From Cantharellus purpuraceus (lineage: Eukaryota; Basidiomycota; Agaricomycetes; Cantharellales; Hydnaceae), in the NCBI GenBank assembly GCA_025174535.1, contig JALBUN010000003.1:1138501-1202500 (forward strand): a stretch of DNA of 64,000 bases, given 5' to 3'. Shown one piece after another: positions 45,306 through 56,100 of this stretch. The number at the start of each line of letters is the position of its first letter. Position 1 is the stretch's first letter. A model generated the notes under the pieces. That model was not told where the DNA came from. It saw only the letters and a program-made list of their open reading frames with translations, and ran no database searches. The position numbers and the translations under genes were made by a program.

Positions 45306-48300
45306 TTAAAGATTCATAAGAGGGCCAGGTTTGTCTGGATAAGTGGAGTGAAAGTCGGAGACGGATTCGGATGCATGATCGAGTTTGGACGCAGAGATCC
45401 ATGAAGACTCTTCATCGGTGCCTTCGTATCCAGTCCATTTGACTAAGTACTGGAGCTTGCACTTGTATCGACGGTCGATCTTTGAGTCCAGGATCTCAGT
45501 TATCTCATATTCATTGTCTCCTTTGATGATGATCAGGGGAGGTGGAGGTTGCGTGTGACCGGAGATCTCGTTTGTAGTAGCGGGTTCGAGCATTGATATA
45601 TGGAAGACTGGATGAACTGCTCAGAAGTGGTCTGGGAGGCAGAGGGTGAAGGACCTGCTGCCTGTGCGAGCAATGACCTCATAAGGACCTAAGTATTTCT
45701 CGGAGAGTTTCTTCGATGGGTGGGTGGTCCGGAAGTGTTCAGCCTTAACGAATACTTTGTCTCCGATTTGCAGGTCCGGAGCCGGAATGTGGCGTCGGTC
45801 TGTGGAGACTTGATATTGTTTCTGGGCATCGGAGATGGTTTCTTGGAGATGTTGGTGTAGTTGATTGAGGTTGGTTATGAATTGGCAGGCTTTGGTGGAG
45901 GCAAGTTCTTTCTCAGGGTGGACAGAGATATTTGGATGATAGCCTTTATTAGCAAAGAACAGAGAGATGCCAGTAGTTGCGTTCGGAGCATTGTTATATG
46001 CAAACTCTGCTATCGGAAGTAGGTCAGCCCAGTTGTCTTGTTGATAGTTACAATAGATTTGGAGATATTGTTCCAGGGACTGATTCATTCGTTCCATTTG
46101 TCTGTCTCCTTCCAGATAGTATCCAGAGGTGAAGTGAAGTTTCATGTTGAGAGCCTTTCCTAGTGTGCAGAAGGAGGAGGACACAAACTCCGAGCCCCGA
46201 TCGGATGTGACATGCGATGGGACTCCGTGTTTAGAGAATATGTGGAGAATGAACAATTTAGCTAGTGAGGTGGAGGTGATGGTGTCATGCGTTGGAATGA
46301 ATAGTGACTGTTTAGTGAACCTGTTGACAATCACGAGTATGGTGTTGTATCTGAGCGATGGGGGAAGCTTCTCTATGAAATCCATGGAGATGGAGTTCCA
46401 TGGTTGCTCTGGGACTGGAAGTTGCTTAAGCATTCCATAGGGTTTGTGCCTTTGCGATTTTGAGCGCATACACGTGGTGCAGGAGTTACAGTAGTGTTGA
46501 ATGTATTCTCACATTTTAGGCCATACATAGTCCCGTTGGATTAATCCTTGTGTGTGATTTTGCCCAAAGTGGCCAGAGATCGGGTGATCATGGTAATACT
46601 GCAAAACTCGGAGTCGGAGACTGTTGGTGTCGGGGACGTATATCCAGTTGTTGTGTCGGAGGTGTCCTTTGGGGTCAAGTGACCATTTTGGATCAGAAGG
46701 GTTGTCCAAGTGTTTAACTGCAACAGGATCGGATTGGAGTGATGAGCGGATGTCGGAGTGGAGTTGGTTGATGTCCATAATGGTGACAGCTCGGAGAGTG
46801 GGAGTCATGAGGGTGGATGCTTGTAGGGACGATGCCAGCTGCTTGTTAGTAAACACAGGACGAAAGTTGTGTGGGTTTACAGTGGCATAGTCGCTATTCC
46901 CCTCTTTAGGGTAGACGTCCATCATCTAGTTAAAGTGTCAGGCTTTGCTCTGAGTTGACCTGGGCGGAAATGGATAATGAGATTGAACTGAGATAGGTAT
47001 TCGGACCATCGGACTTGTCTCCAGGTGAGCAGTTTTGTTGTGGAGAAGTATTTCAAGTTCTTGTGGTCCGTTATGACGTCCACCGGATCGGAGGGGCCTT
47101 CAAGGTAGTGTCTCCATATCTGAAAGGCTTCATATATGGCAAGGAGCTCTTTGTCATGGACGTCATAGTTCAGTTTGGGGGGCGTAAATGTATGCGAGTG
47201 AAAAGCAATCGGATGGACTTGTCTGTTGTCCGGAGAGATGATGGACAGGATTGCGGCAAGTGCATAGTCAGAGGCATTGGTCTCTAATAGGATAGAAATA
47301 TCTGGAACCCAATGAGTCAGTATTGGAGTGGAAGTGAAGGCCTTTTTCAAGGTCTCAAAGCTCTGTCTACATTCATCAGTGAAATCCCATTCCTAGTGAG
47401 TTGGGTGAGCGGAACGGTGATATCGGAGTAGCCGTGAATGAAGCGGCGGTAGAAGTTGGCGAACCCTAGGAAGGACTGTATGTCCTTGACTTTCTGGGGT
47501 TCTGGCCATTCCTGTATGGCTTTGATTTTGTCATCAGACATTGTCAATCCTGCTGGGGAGAGGATATAGCCTAGGTATTTGACCGAGTCGGAGTGGAATT
47601 CACATTTGTCAGTGCGGGTGAAGAGGCCATGTTTTCGGAGACATCGGAGTACCTCTCGGACATGTGTCTGATGTTGTTCTTCATTGTCCAAATATACCAA
47701 AATGCCGTCTAAGTAAACGAGGACAGTCACATTGAGGAGGTCAGCGAAGGTATCATTCATGAACCTCTGGAAGGCAGCCAGCGCATTGGTTAGTCTGAAG
47801 GGCATGATGCACCACTCGAAAGATCCATATCGTGTGCGGAAGGTCATTTTCCATTTGTTGCCTTCTTGGATGCAGACTAGATGGTAGGCATGTCGAAGAT
47901 CTATTTTGGAATAGATCTTAGCCTTTCGAGGACTCTTGAGTAGGTCTGCGGTGCGGGGTATCGGGTATTGGTCTTTCTTGGTGATCTTGTTGAGTCCACG
48001 GAAGTCGACACATAGATGGAGTGATCCATCCTTTTTGTGGACAAATAGGACCTGAGCTCCATGGGGAGATAGGGATGGGTGGATGAAGCCTGTGGCCAAG
48101 TTCTCATCTATGAATGTTTGGAGAGCCAGTAGCTCTTTTTGGGATAGTGAGTAGATTGGGCCAAGCGGAGGGGTGGAGTTGTCATCCAGTTCAATCTTGA
48201 GATCGTATGGTCGGTGTTCTGCTAGGGAGTCAGCTTTAGACTTGCTGAACACGTCGGCAAACTCATGATACTCCTTAGGAACCATAGATAGGTCCGGTGG
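45306..48300 (-). pseudogene. pol: RT, RNase H, integrase, chromodomain
   Basis: Minus strand. RT (48285-47400): GLNKITKKDQYPIPR, FRTRYGSFEWCIMPF, VLVYLDGILVYLD, where the second catalytic Asp of YLDD is Gly; then YLGYILSPAGL and FLGFANFYRRF. RNase H (47400-46922): LETNASDYALAAIL, ITDHKNLKYF. Integrase (46925-45621): SMDFIEKLP, VTSDRGSEFVSSSF, MERMNQSLEQYL, then the GPYEVIARTG SH3-like part. Chromodomain (45593-45306): EYEITEILDSKI, YLVKWTGYEGTDEESSWI, ending DFHSTYPDKPGP. Frameshifts near 47395 and 46925 and TGA codons at about 46508 and 45620 break the frame. Confidence 0.85.
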
Positions 48301-48419
48301 AGTTGATCAGGTGGAACAAGCGGCAAGGAATATCGGATCGGAGAGGTGAACCTGGAATGTGTGAGAACCACCCAGTTTGCTTAGTCTGGCAAAGACCATA
48401 GCATCCACCATTGATGCTT

Positions 48420-48960
48420 ATTCGGAATCATGTCAGTATACAATATTCTGATGTATATCTCATATACATCAGAATTTCAATGATACATAAAGCCAGGGAG
48501 TTACAATTTGGATATCTTAAAAGATTTTGGATGTGTGAAATTTTCATAAATATAAACATATATTCTATATTTTAATAAACTTTAAAAGATAAGATATTTG
48601 GTTGGGATGGACATAATCATTTACATGGATATAATATGTATGTATTAATATAATTGGTATTATATAGGGTATTTAGATATACAAATACCAGGTGGGGATT
48701 AAAGATAGTTCAAATTATGTTACAAGTATTGTATAAGAAAGAATCAATGATATTTGGATGTTCCCTCAAGAGAGTTGCCACCACTAAATGGGGAAAAAAA
48801 GAATTATTTTTGAGAATTATGCCAAAATATCACAATATGTTTTAATCTAGTATATTGTGTAAAATTTGAGAATCATGTTGAAATATGAAAATAAGTTTGA
48901 ATTGAAGTGTATTGTGTAAAATTTGAGGAAAATAGGTTGTATATACGTATTTGTTGTATT
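48420..48960. other. Very AT-rich insertion in pol
   Basis: About 540 bp of strikingly AT-rich DNA splits the protease from the RT part of pol, whose own base composition is balanced. It has a 14-bp perfect hairpin near one edge (48445-48475) and no long ORF with a recognisable domain. Likely a small inserted element; the exact ends are unclear. Confidence 0.55.
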
Positions 48961-49400
48961 TCTGACCAAGCGTCATTGATATAAACGGCGGGGTAGATGG
49001 AGTATCTATCAGAGCAGAGTCAGCAGAGGCAGAAGATAGTTTCGCACCTAAAGTTGCTGGTGATGTCGGGAATGACACAGCCTGTACTGGAGAATGGAAT
49101 GTGATATGGCCCAATGCCCAGTCAATCAATGGATTGTAGCGGGTGAGCCAGTTATGTCTGAGAACCACAGAACAGCTGGAGTCAAGCGGAGTAACATAGA
49201 ATGTAAGCTTCTGGATTTCTCTAACAGAAAAACGGATAGACAGATCTATAGCTCGTGAAATAACAGCATTAGTAGTGCCATCAAATAATCGGAGCAATAT
49301 CGGAGTTATGGTGTATGTATGGAGTTTATGTAAATTGGAAAAAGAGGAATTGAGGAAACAATGAGTAGAACCGGAGTCAATTAATGCTTGAATAGCGGTA
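48961..49400 (-). pseudogene. Retropepsin-like protease fragment
   Basis: Minus strand frame: ALIDSGSTHCFLN with the active-site DSG, then ITPILLRLFDGTTNAVISRA and SSCSVVLRHNWLTRYNPLIDW, typical of Ty3 proteases. The C-terminal end runs into the AT-rich insertion. Confidence 0.75.
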
Positions 49401-49539
49401 TCGGGAATGGAGTCGGAGTAGACGAGGAGGGTAAGGGAGTCGGAGTGGGAAAGAGTGGATGCGTTCAGGCAGACCTCATTTGTTGTACGGGGAGTACCAA
49501 CGCAGCCCTCAGCCCGTACGGAGGCTATAGGACTGCTTA

Positions 49540-50682
49540 CTATTTTTTTGGGTCCGTCGCTATTGTGTTGGACTTGTCCGTTGTGGCGTTGGTGGCACGG
49601 CCCTTTGCCTTTGCTGCAGACAAGGTTGCCTTATTGCAATCCTTGGCTTGGTGACCAGGCTTTTCGCAGAACAGACAGAGGTTGTTGTTCATGCGGCGCT
49701 GACGTTCCTGCTGGGTAAGTTTTCCATCCTTCCCCAGCTTGGTGGAGAGGTCCGGAGTACTCTTGTGAGCTCTGGAGTTATTGCTGGTGCTGGAATTGTT
49801 CTGACCAGAACTGGAAGCAGCAGTGTTACCAGTGTTTGACTTCTGGCCTGAGTTGGCAGTGGTCCTCTTATTGGACCCCTTGTTGGACTTTGGGGTCTTG
49901 TCCAATGATTTGTCTGATTTGTTGTTGGCCGAATTTTTGCAGGAGACCTCGGATTGACATTCCCAATAACGGGTGTCGATGGATTGGGCGAGCTTGCGAA
50001 GGGTAACCAAAGTATCCAGCTTACTGACACGTGATATCTCGTCCTTGATGCAGGATGGGAGTCCAATGTACAATTGGCATCGGAGTGCAGTGTCGCCCCA
50101 TTGGACTTTTGGGGCTAGCTGCTGGAAACTCACAATGTATTTCATGATTTTGTGATTTTCCTTCATCTGAAGTCGATCAAGTTTGTTCTCGGCATCAGCC
50201 TTGGGGTTGTAAGGACCGAAATTGGTCTGAAGTTCGGAGATGAAATCGGAGTAGTCTTCTGACCATATCGGGTCATCGGAGTTGTCCATGAGTGCTGGCT
50301 CAAAGGAGTCCAGTGCGGTGCCCTTGAGATAGGACATGGCGAAGGTGACCTTCGCCTGATCGGATGTGAACACATCAGGGCGGTCGTGGAAATTCAACCG
50401 GCATTGCACCAAGAACGGCTGGAGCTTTCGTGGATCGGAGCCATCGAAGGGGTCAGGTTCTTGGACCTTGGTCCAGGACTTAGGAGCTTGTGGGTTACGG
50501 ATGCTGCTGGCGAGCAGGGAGATGGCTTGCGCCAGATTTGGAGAGGGCAGGGTGTCGTCTTCTTTATTGATGGCCTCTATGTGGTCCGTTGGTTCTTCGA
50601 CAACCTCAGGGATGGTGTCAATGCTGGGAGTGGGCACCTCGACGGTTCATGCATGTTCGGAATTGGCAGTGGATTGTGGCAT
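49540..50682 (-). pseudogene. gag with CCHC zinc knuckle
   Basis: Starts MPQSTANSEHA, then a TGA (50647-50649), then is open to the end. Contains the capsid region (PFDGSDPRKLQPFLVQCRLNF, FAMSYLKGTALDSFEP, LPSCIKDEISRVSKLDTLVTL), a Ser/Asn/Lys-rich linker and the knuckle CLFCEKPGHQAKDC. Apart from the early TGA it is intact over 366 codons. The 38.9-kb copy has Gln at the TGA position. Confidence 0.82.
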
Positions 50683-50714
50683 TGGTAGGAGTGAGTATGG
50701 CAGTTTGAATATAC

Positions 50715-51231
50715 TGTTACGCACTAGGTCCGATTGGGAGTTGGAGATTGGGTCAGAGGTTTTGTCAGAGTTGGAGCATGTCGTGGGGGTTGGAACGAGC
50801 TTGGCTTCAGCTTATGTGCTGCGCCCTCACTAATACCAGTGTCTGAGATTTCGGAGACAGAGTACAACTTAGAGAGTTAGGATCGGACTTAGGAACTAGG
50901 CGTGATTTAATATTTGAACTGGGGAATGAAGTCCCCAGTCAGGCAACTTAAATACATATTTTGAAATCTAATAATAATTACTCCGGTGATGGGTCTCCGA
51001 GGCCGACGGCCTTACATGAGTATGTCCGAGTCCGATGGGGATGGATGTCTGGGTTCCTATGGTGATGCTGATGCATCAATCAGAACCAGAGACGGATGGG
51101 AGGAATTGGCGGTGACAATCGGACAGGTAGATGGAGATGTGGTGGTTTCCAAATGGAGTATAGATTTCATATGTGTGGGGATCTGAGTGGATTGGATGGG
51201 GATCTGGACGTTAATGAATATAGTCATAACA
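50715..51231 (-). repeat. 5' LTR of the Ty3 element
   Basis: 517 bp, highly similar to the 3' LTR with scattered transitions. No obvious tRNA primer-binding site next to it. Confidence 0.85.
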
Positions 51232-51238
51232 TGTAGCC

Positions 51239-51890
51239 GATACCCACCATTCAGCAGTGGTGTGTCGTAGAACTTTCTCTGAAAGTTCTGCTCAGTAGTG
51301 CTCTGGACACTGAGGCAAGCTTAATCTTGTGGTTAACTTCCTTAAATAGGGGAAGTTCTAAGAGTATGCTGCCAAATAGGTCAGCATACCTTTCTTTCCA
51401 TTGGTCCCTCAACTGAGGGATCTGATCAGCCATATAAGTGGTTGATCCTTCACAAGACAAAGCTATTTGTGTCATGCTCTTATTTGGATCCTCCATTGGG
51501 GGATCCTTTACTGAGTCTAGTCCTTTTTTTAGGAAGGACTGTGTTGTGGGTAACTCATGTTTAGAGTTACCCCCTTGGCATCATTTATTCATGCCAATAC
51601 TCCTTCTTTGTATTGAGTTTATACCCCATGATGGGGTACGAAGAGTATCGGTATTATGCTCTTCATTGGTGGGGACTTCTTCAGTTCCCATCATGATTTG
51701 GCCTGGGCCATTAAAGTCCAGGCATATTCCTAGCTTTCATAGGAATGGAATACCAAGTATTACATTCTAATACTCAATGTTGGTGACATCAAAATATTCT
51801 TCAATGTCCTGACTACCAAGCTTTATGGTAGTGTGAGTACCATAATTTATGGTACTCCTGCTCCCAACACATGCTAATTGCAGTGGATGG
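51239..51890 (-). pseudogene. Fragment of a different Ty3-type pol, hairpin array
   Basis: One minus-strand frame across the whole segment, with three in-frame TGA and one TAG stop. It runs from the protease C-terminus (GSRSTINYGTHTTIKLG, DIEEYFDVTNIEY, NVILGIPFL, KLGICLDFNGPGQIMMG) to the linker before RT (IPQLRDQWKERYADLFG and LPLFKEVNHKIKLA). The alignment to the protease-RT junction is colinear, so only point lesions have occurred. The DNA consists almost entirely of successive perfect hairpins (see findings). Confidence 0.72.
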
Positions 51891-52393
51891 GTTGCTCTAG
51901 CACGAAGGTTTTCATACCTGTCATGCACGTGAATTCAGGGACATCATTATCCCTGTTTTGGAACCCGCAAAATTATGGTGTTAGGGCAAACTCTAAATCA
52001 CCACAATTCCGTGAATGAACAGCTGAGAAGAATATCAAATCCTACTGCAGCACAACTCCAGAAATGATTTAACGTTTGTACTTTGGTTACAATCCGTTGT
52101 AATGGTCAATGCAGACGATACGCAGGAAGGTAATACGTTTCTTAGCAGTAGGGAAAGAATAAGACTTCCAGAGTCTAGAGTTCACGGTGACGAGCCAGGA
52201 CGCATCGAGGATGCATATCGAACCACTCTGACCATCCAACTCCGCCAGCGTCTTTTTGTATCAACTTTTAAATAGCGCCGCAACTCCCTATCCACCTCAG
52301 TCTCTAATTCGAGCCATCGATCGTCACTCGTGTTTCATCGCCATCGATCATTATCAGCCTTCTATTCACACCGATCCTTTCATCATCATTCAC

Positions 52394-52828
52394 ATGGCTT
52401 CCCATTCTATTCCCCTCTCCAACATCACTTCTAATAATACGTCACACTGGTCTCTGGACACAGAGGACTATCAAAAATACGCTGAGCTCCACGGGCATGT
52501 TAAGCCACCTCCACGTGTCAAAATACTTCCAAAACTCTTTCAACGTCCAAGATCCCCACCATGTCTCTCTTATGCCATTGGCGATCCCATATTCTTTCAC
52601 AATTCCATTGAACCATATACATTCCTCGACATTTCACCTCTATATCGTAACACGGATAGAAGAGTCGAACGTGAGGTAGAATTTCAGTCGCCATCGCTGA
52701 CCTATCCTCCCACTTCAATCCGACTCAGGTTACATCGTGTCAGGCAAAGGGACCGAATACTCTTGGAACGGGATACCATATGGAGATGGATCACTAAGAC
52801 AATAAGGAGTATTTGTTGTGGATGCTGA
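52394..52828 (+). CDS. Hypothetical protein inside the nested LTR
   Basis: 144-aa ORF from MASHSIPLSN to ITKTIRSICCGC. Arg-rich C-terminal half (RLRLHRVRQRDRILLERD). No family recognised. An ORF of this length within U3 of an LTR is unusual, but it may be chance; no intron is needed. Confidence 0.35.
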   Translation: MASHSIPLSNITSNNTSHWSLDTEDYQKYAELHGHVKPPPRVKILPKLFQRPRSPPCLSYAIGDPIFFHNSIEPYTFLDISPLYRNTDRRVEREVEFQSPSLTYPPTSIRLRLHRVRQRDRILLERDTIWRWITKTIRSICCGC

Positions 52829-53166
52829 CGGAAGTCCTCATGTGACTCAGGGTCAATTAACCTTTGGAGCCGTAGGGAAGATGGTATTGGTGGACGTTTA
52901 TATTGTTCTTTTATATGACTCACCCCTGTTTCATCTTTTAATTCATTCATACACGACTTACTCATCCTTGTTCTATTTTTGGTTCTTTTATTACTCATCA
53001 CCCCCTATTCTTACAAAGATTACCCCTATCTGTCGTTTCATTTCTCCATGATTACCCCCTTTAGTAGTTCAACTTCACACGCTTCGTCAGCTGGCTTGAT
53101 CAGCATTTCTTGCATCATATCGCATCATTTGCTCCTCATATTGTGTCGTTGTGCCCTGGGGATTTG

Positions 53167-53176
53167 TATATAAAAG
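53167..53176 (+). promoter_or_regulatory. TATA box of the nested LTR
   Basis: TATATAAAAG about 430 bp before the LTR 3' end, in the expected place for a U3 promoter. Confidence 0.5.
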
Positions 53177-54199
53177 GGCGCTAGTTTTCGCCTTTGGAAT
53201 CAATCAACAAGTTTTCAGCCAACGCTCTAAAGTCAAAGTCCACGCTCTAAGTCTACGCTCTACGCTCTACATCACAATCCATCATCTCTACACTGAGGTA
53301 AAACACCTTGGTTCAACGATCAGATTTCCCTCCGCCACCGAGAGGTTGATTCTCCTGAAACCAGCTTTCGCGTACCTCCCAACCGGGCTCCGCATTGTCA
53401 TCCAGTCACAGAGCACGATCAGCCATCGGGACCGACCTTTTGCTCCCATCCTCATCCAACCACAGAGCACTATCCCACTTCCCTGTTACGTATCCCTCGC
53501 CCTGATTGATCTTTGGAGTGCTGAACAACTGCGTTACACACCGTCTGCTTGCTAGGACCGTTGCGCGCAGGTTTATAGGATCTATTCCTTAAGCGAACCG
53601 ACAACGGACGCTTAGGGGTCCAGATATTCCAAAAAGAGGGGAATGCACTTAGAGGCTAGAGGAAGTAGGTGGATGAATCCGACCATCCAACCAGTGACAC
53701 TCTGAAGCAGGTAACAGCGATGTGTGAAGTAGTCTAGCAACTGCTTCACACAAGTTCAAGATCCTAATGCTCTGCAAAGGCAGTACACACTAGTAACTTA
53801 AACAAGAGCACTAATGGCAGGACTATCAACAGACAATCTCACCCTGTAGATTCGTAGTCATGCGAGGTAGATACTACACTCACGCCCAAAGCAGGACAAT
53901 CACTACTTTGAGTGCAATCAAATACAGTTACACAACTGTAAGCGACCCTTGAACTGGACAATCAACAGTTACTGAGATATAGAGGATGACACTGTATGTC
54001 ACTCTAGTCACACTGATGTGCAAATGATGGGGTAGAAAATGGTTATTTATTTCAGAGGCAGAATGGGCTCCTTTTATATTGTATTTACAGGAGCTGACTA
54101 ATACTACTGGAAACTTCTACCTATTAATAGATGGAAACTACTGGAAGCTAGTGGAATATGTGAGAAGGGGTGGAAGTTTCCTAGCCAATGAGCTGCTTG

Positions 54200-54350
54200 A
54201 TTTGCTCTGACTCATGGCATGAGTCATGGATGGAGTCATAGTGTGACTCAGAGCAGGAGTCATAGTATGAGTAATCACAGGAGTCATGGTATGAGTCATG
54301 GAAGGAGTCATAGCATGAGTCATGGCAGGAGTCATTGCATGAGTCACCAT
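54200..54350 (-). repeat. TGACTC tandem array, second copy
   Basis: Reverse orientation of the array at 40512-40640; units of GAGTCATGGC/GAGTCATAGT and similar. Confidence 0.72.
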
Positions 54351-54934
54351 TACTCAAATAACTCGGTCAATACTTCGTTTCCCAGGCTGATTAGCACAGC
54401 TATGGGTAGGCACAGCTTCTATTGAACTCTCCACTGAAAATGGAGTCAGGAGGTGCAGTGGTGGCAAAGATATTGAGCATTTACTGGCAGTGATGACCAG
54501 ATTGAGTCGGAGATTGAAATGAGTCATGTGATCGAAAATGAGTCAGTTGTCCAGGTGACTCCGGCTGACTTTGGGGCTGCTGACATCTGCGAAGGTTTGT
54601 GGGTCCATGTGGGTCCCAAAACTTTGCCCAGCAGAACAATAAGTTTGTAGACTCATTTCTGCATGGAAAATTCCTGAAAAAATATGAAAAAAATAGAGAA
54701 TATTTGAATGGCCCTGAATCAAGAGAAAGCAGCAGATATATGCTGATATTTTAAGGTCATCAAGTGGAATTGTACAGTTTCGGGACTTTAAACAAGATCT
54801 TTTAAGGGAAAACCAGTTCCCATACATATTTACAGGAGCTGACTAATGCTTCTGGAATATTCTACCTATTAATAGATGGAAACTACTGGAAGGTTGTGGA
54901 AGGTGGAAGAAAGGGGTAGAAGATTCCATCACGA

Positions 54935-55137
54935 ATGGCAACACCACGTACCTAATGCCAGCAGCAACTATGCACTGGTAAGTGTGACCCTCGAGGATAA
55001 CCCACAGTCCATGCAAGAAGTGCAGACATGTCCAGACTGGCCAGAATGGTGCAAATCAATGGACAGGGAGATCCAACAGCACCTAGACCTTGGGACCTAC
55101 ATTCTAGTGAACCTCCCACTGAACAGAACTGCGATTG
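54935..55137 (+). pseudogene. Ty1/copia-type RT fragment
   Basis: Frame gives NYALVSVTLEDNPQSMQEV, then CPDWPEWCKSMDREIQQHLDLGTYILVNLP, matching the start of copia RT (sample pattern: W..A...E...L...T..LV.LP). Truncated by the LTR at 55138. Confidence 0.65.
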
Positions 55138-55633
55138 TGTTATGCACTAGGTCTGATTGGGAGTCAGAGATTGGGTCAGAGTCGGAGCGGGAATCAGGGT
55201 GTGTCATGGAGGTTGGAACAGACTTGGCTTCAGCTTATGTGCTGCACCCTCACTACTACCAGTGTCCGAGATTTCAGAGATGGAGTATGACTTAGATAGT
55301 TAGGATCGGACTTAGGAACTAGGCATGATTTGATATTTGAACTGGGGAATGAAGTCCCCAGTTGGGCAACTTAAATACATATTTGAAATCTAATAATAAT
55401 TACTCTGGTGATGGGTCTCTGAGGCTGATGGCCTTACATGAGTATGTCCGAGTCCAACGGGGATGGATGTCCAGGTTCCTATGGTGATGCTGATGCATCA
55501 ATCAGAACCGGAGATGGATGAGTGAGATTCAGCGGTGACAATCAGACAGATAAATGGAGACGTGATGGTTTCCAAATGGAGTATAGATTTCATATGCATG
55601 GGGATCTGGGCATTAATGAATATAGTCATAACA
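55138..55633 (+). mobile_element. Solo LTR of the main Ty3 family
   Basis: TGTTATGCACTAGG to CATAACA, ~496 bp, with a short internal deletion near its 3' end. No flanking duplication. Confidence 0.72.
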
Positions 55634-55649
55634 CCTCAGAGATTCCTCA

Positions 55650-55909
55650 CTGGAGTAATTATTATTAGATTTCAAATATGTATTTAAGTCATACTGCTGG
55701 GGACTTCATTCCCTAGTTTGAATATCAAATCACATCTAGATCCTAAGTCCAATCTGAAACCAGTTAAAGTCCTACTCCATCTCCAAAATCTCAGACTAGT
55801 GAGGGCACAGCACATAAGTCTGCTCTGATCACCACAACCCACTCTGACTCCAACTCCATCCTGATTCCAACCCAAAACTCCAACCCCCCATTGGACCTAG
55901 TGTGTAACA
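55650..55909 (-). repeat. Inverted fragment of the same LTR
   Basis: Reverse complement of the first half of the neighbouring solo LTR, ending in the inverted TG terminus (gtgtaaca). Together they make a ~260-bp-armed palindrome. Confidence 0.65.
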
Positions 55910-56100
55910 GTACCTCCAAACTCTGAAATATTGGACAGACAATCTGAGGGGGTGCAACACATAAGTTGAAGCCAAGTCCACTTGATCTGACCCCATAGCA
56001 TGAGAGTCTCTCTGTCCTGGTTGAACTGGAACAGTAAAGCCCTTTCTCATCCTCCACTAGCACCAACTCTGGTTATACCCATTGAACTCCGTTTTTTTGC
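55910..56100 (-). repeat. LTR-C fragment, inverted
   Basis: Reverse of 36290-36480 / 39090-39290, ending near a T-run. Confidence 0.55.

Larger units (their letters stand above)
42846..51231 (-). mobile_element. Ty3-type LTR retrotransposon with chromodomain (8.4 kb)
   Basis: Two direct ~516-bp LTRs (42846-43360 and 50715-51231), both TGTTACGCACTAGG...CATAACA, bracket a minus-strand gag-pol: gag 50682-49540, protease ~49400-48961, RT/RNase H/integrase/chromodomain 48300-45306. The C-terminal chromodomain makes it a chromovirus. A 1.65-kb ORF on the plus strand lies between pol and the 3' LTR. No target duplication is seen at the ends. Coding is broken by frameshifts (near 47395 and 46925) and in-frame TGA codons, so this copy is not autonomous. 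Confidence 0.88.
52188..53603 (+). mobile_element. Nested solo LTR, 1416 bp, with ACGG target duplication
   Basis: Inserted in LTR-A. It begins TGACGAGCCAGG and ends CCGACA (TG...CA) and is flanked by ACGG on both sides (52184-52187 and 53604-53607). Comparison with uninterrupted LTR-A copies proves the insertion. It holds a TATA box and an unrelated ORF. Confidence 0.8.
51954..54826 (+). mobile_element. LTR-A copy with a nested insertion
   Basis: TGTTTTGGAACCCG to CCCATACA, about 1.45 kb once the insertion at 52188-53603 is removed. Carries the TGACTC array. Direct orientation, the mirror of the copy at 40043-41471. Confidence 0.78.

Noticed and set aside
48654..48845. 63-aa ORF in the AT-rich insertion
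   Set aside because: Composition alone explains it; no recognisable protein.
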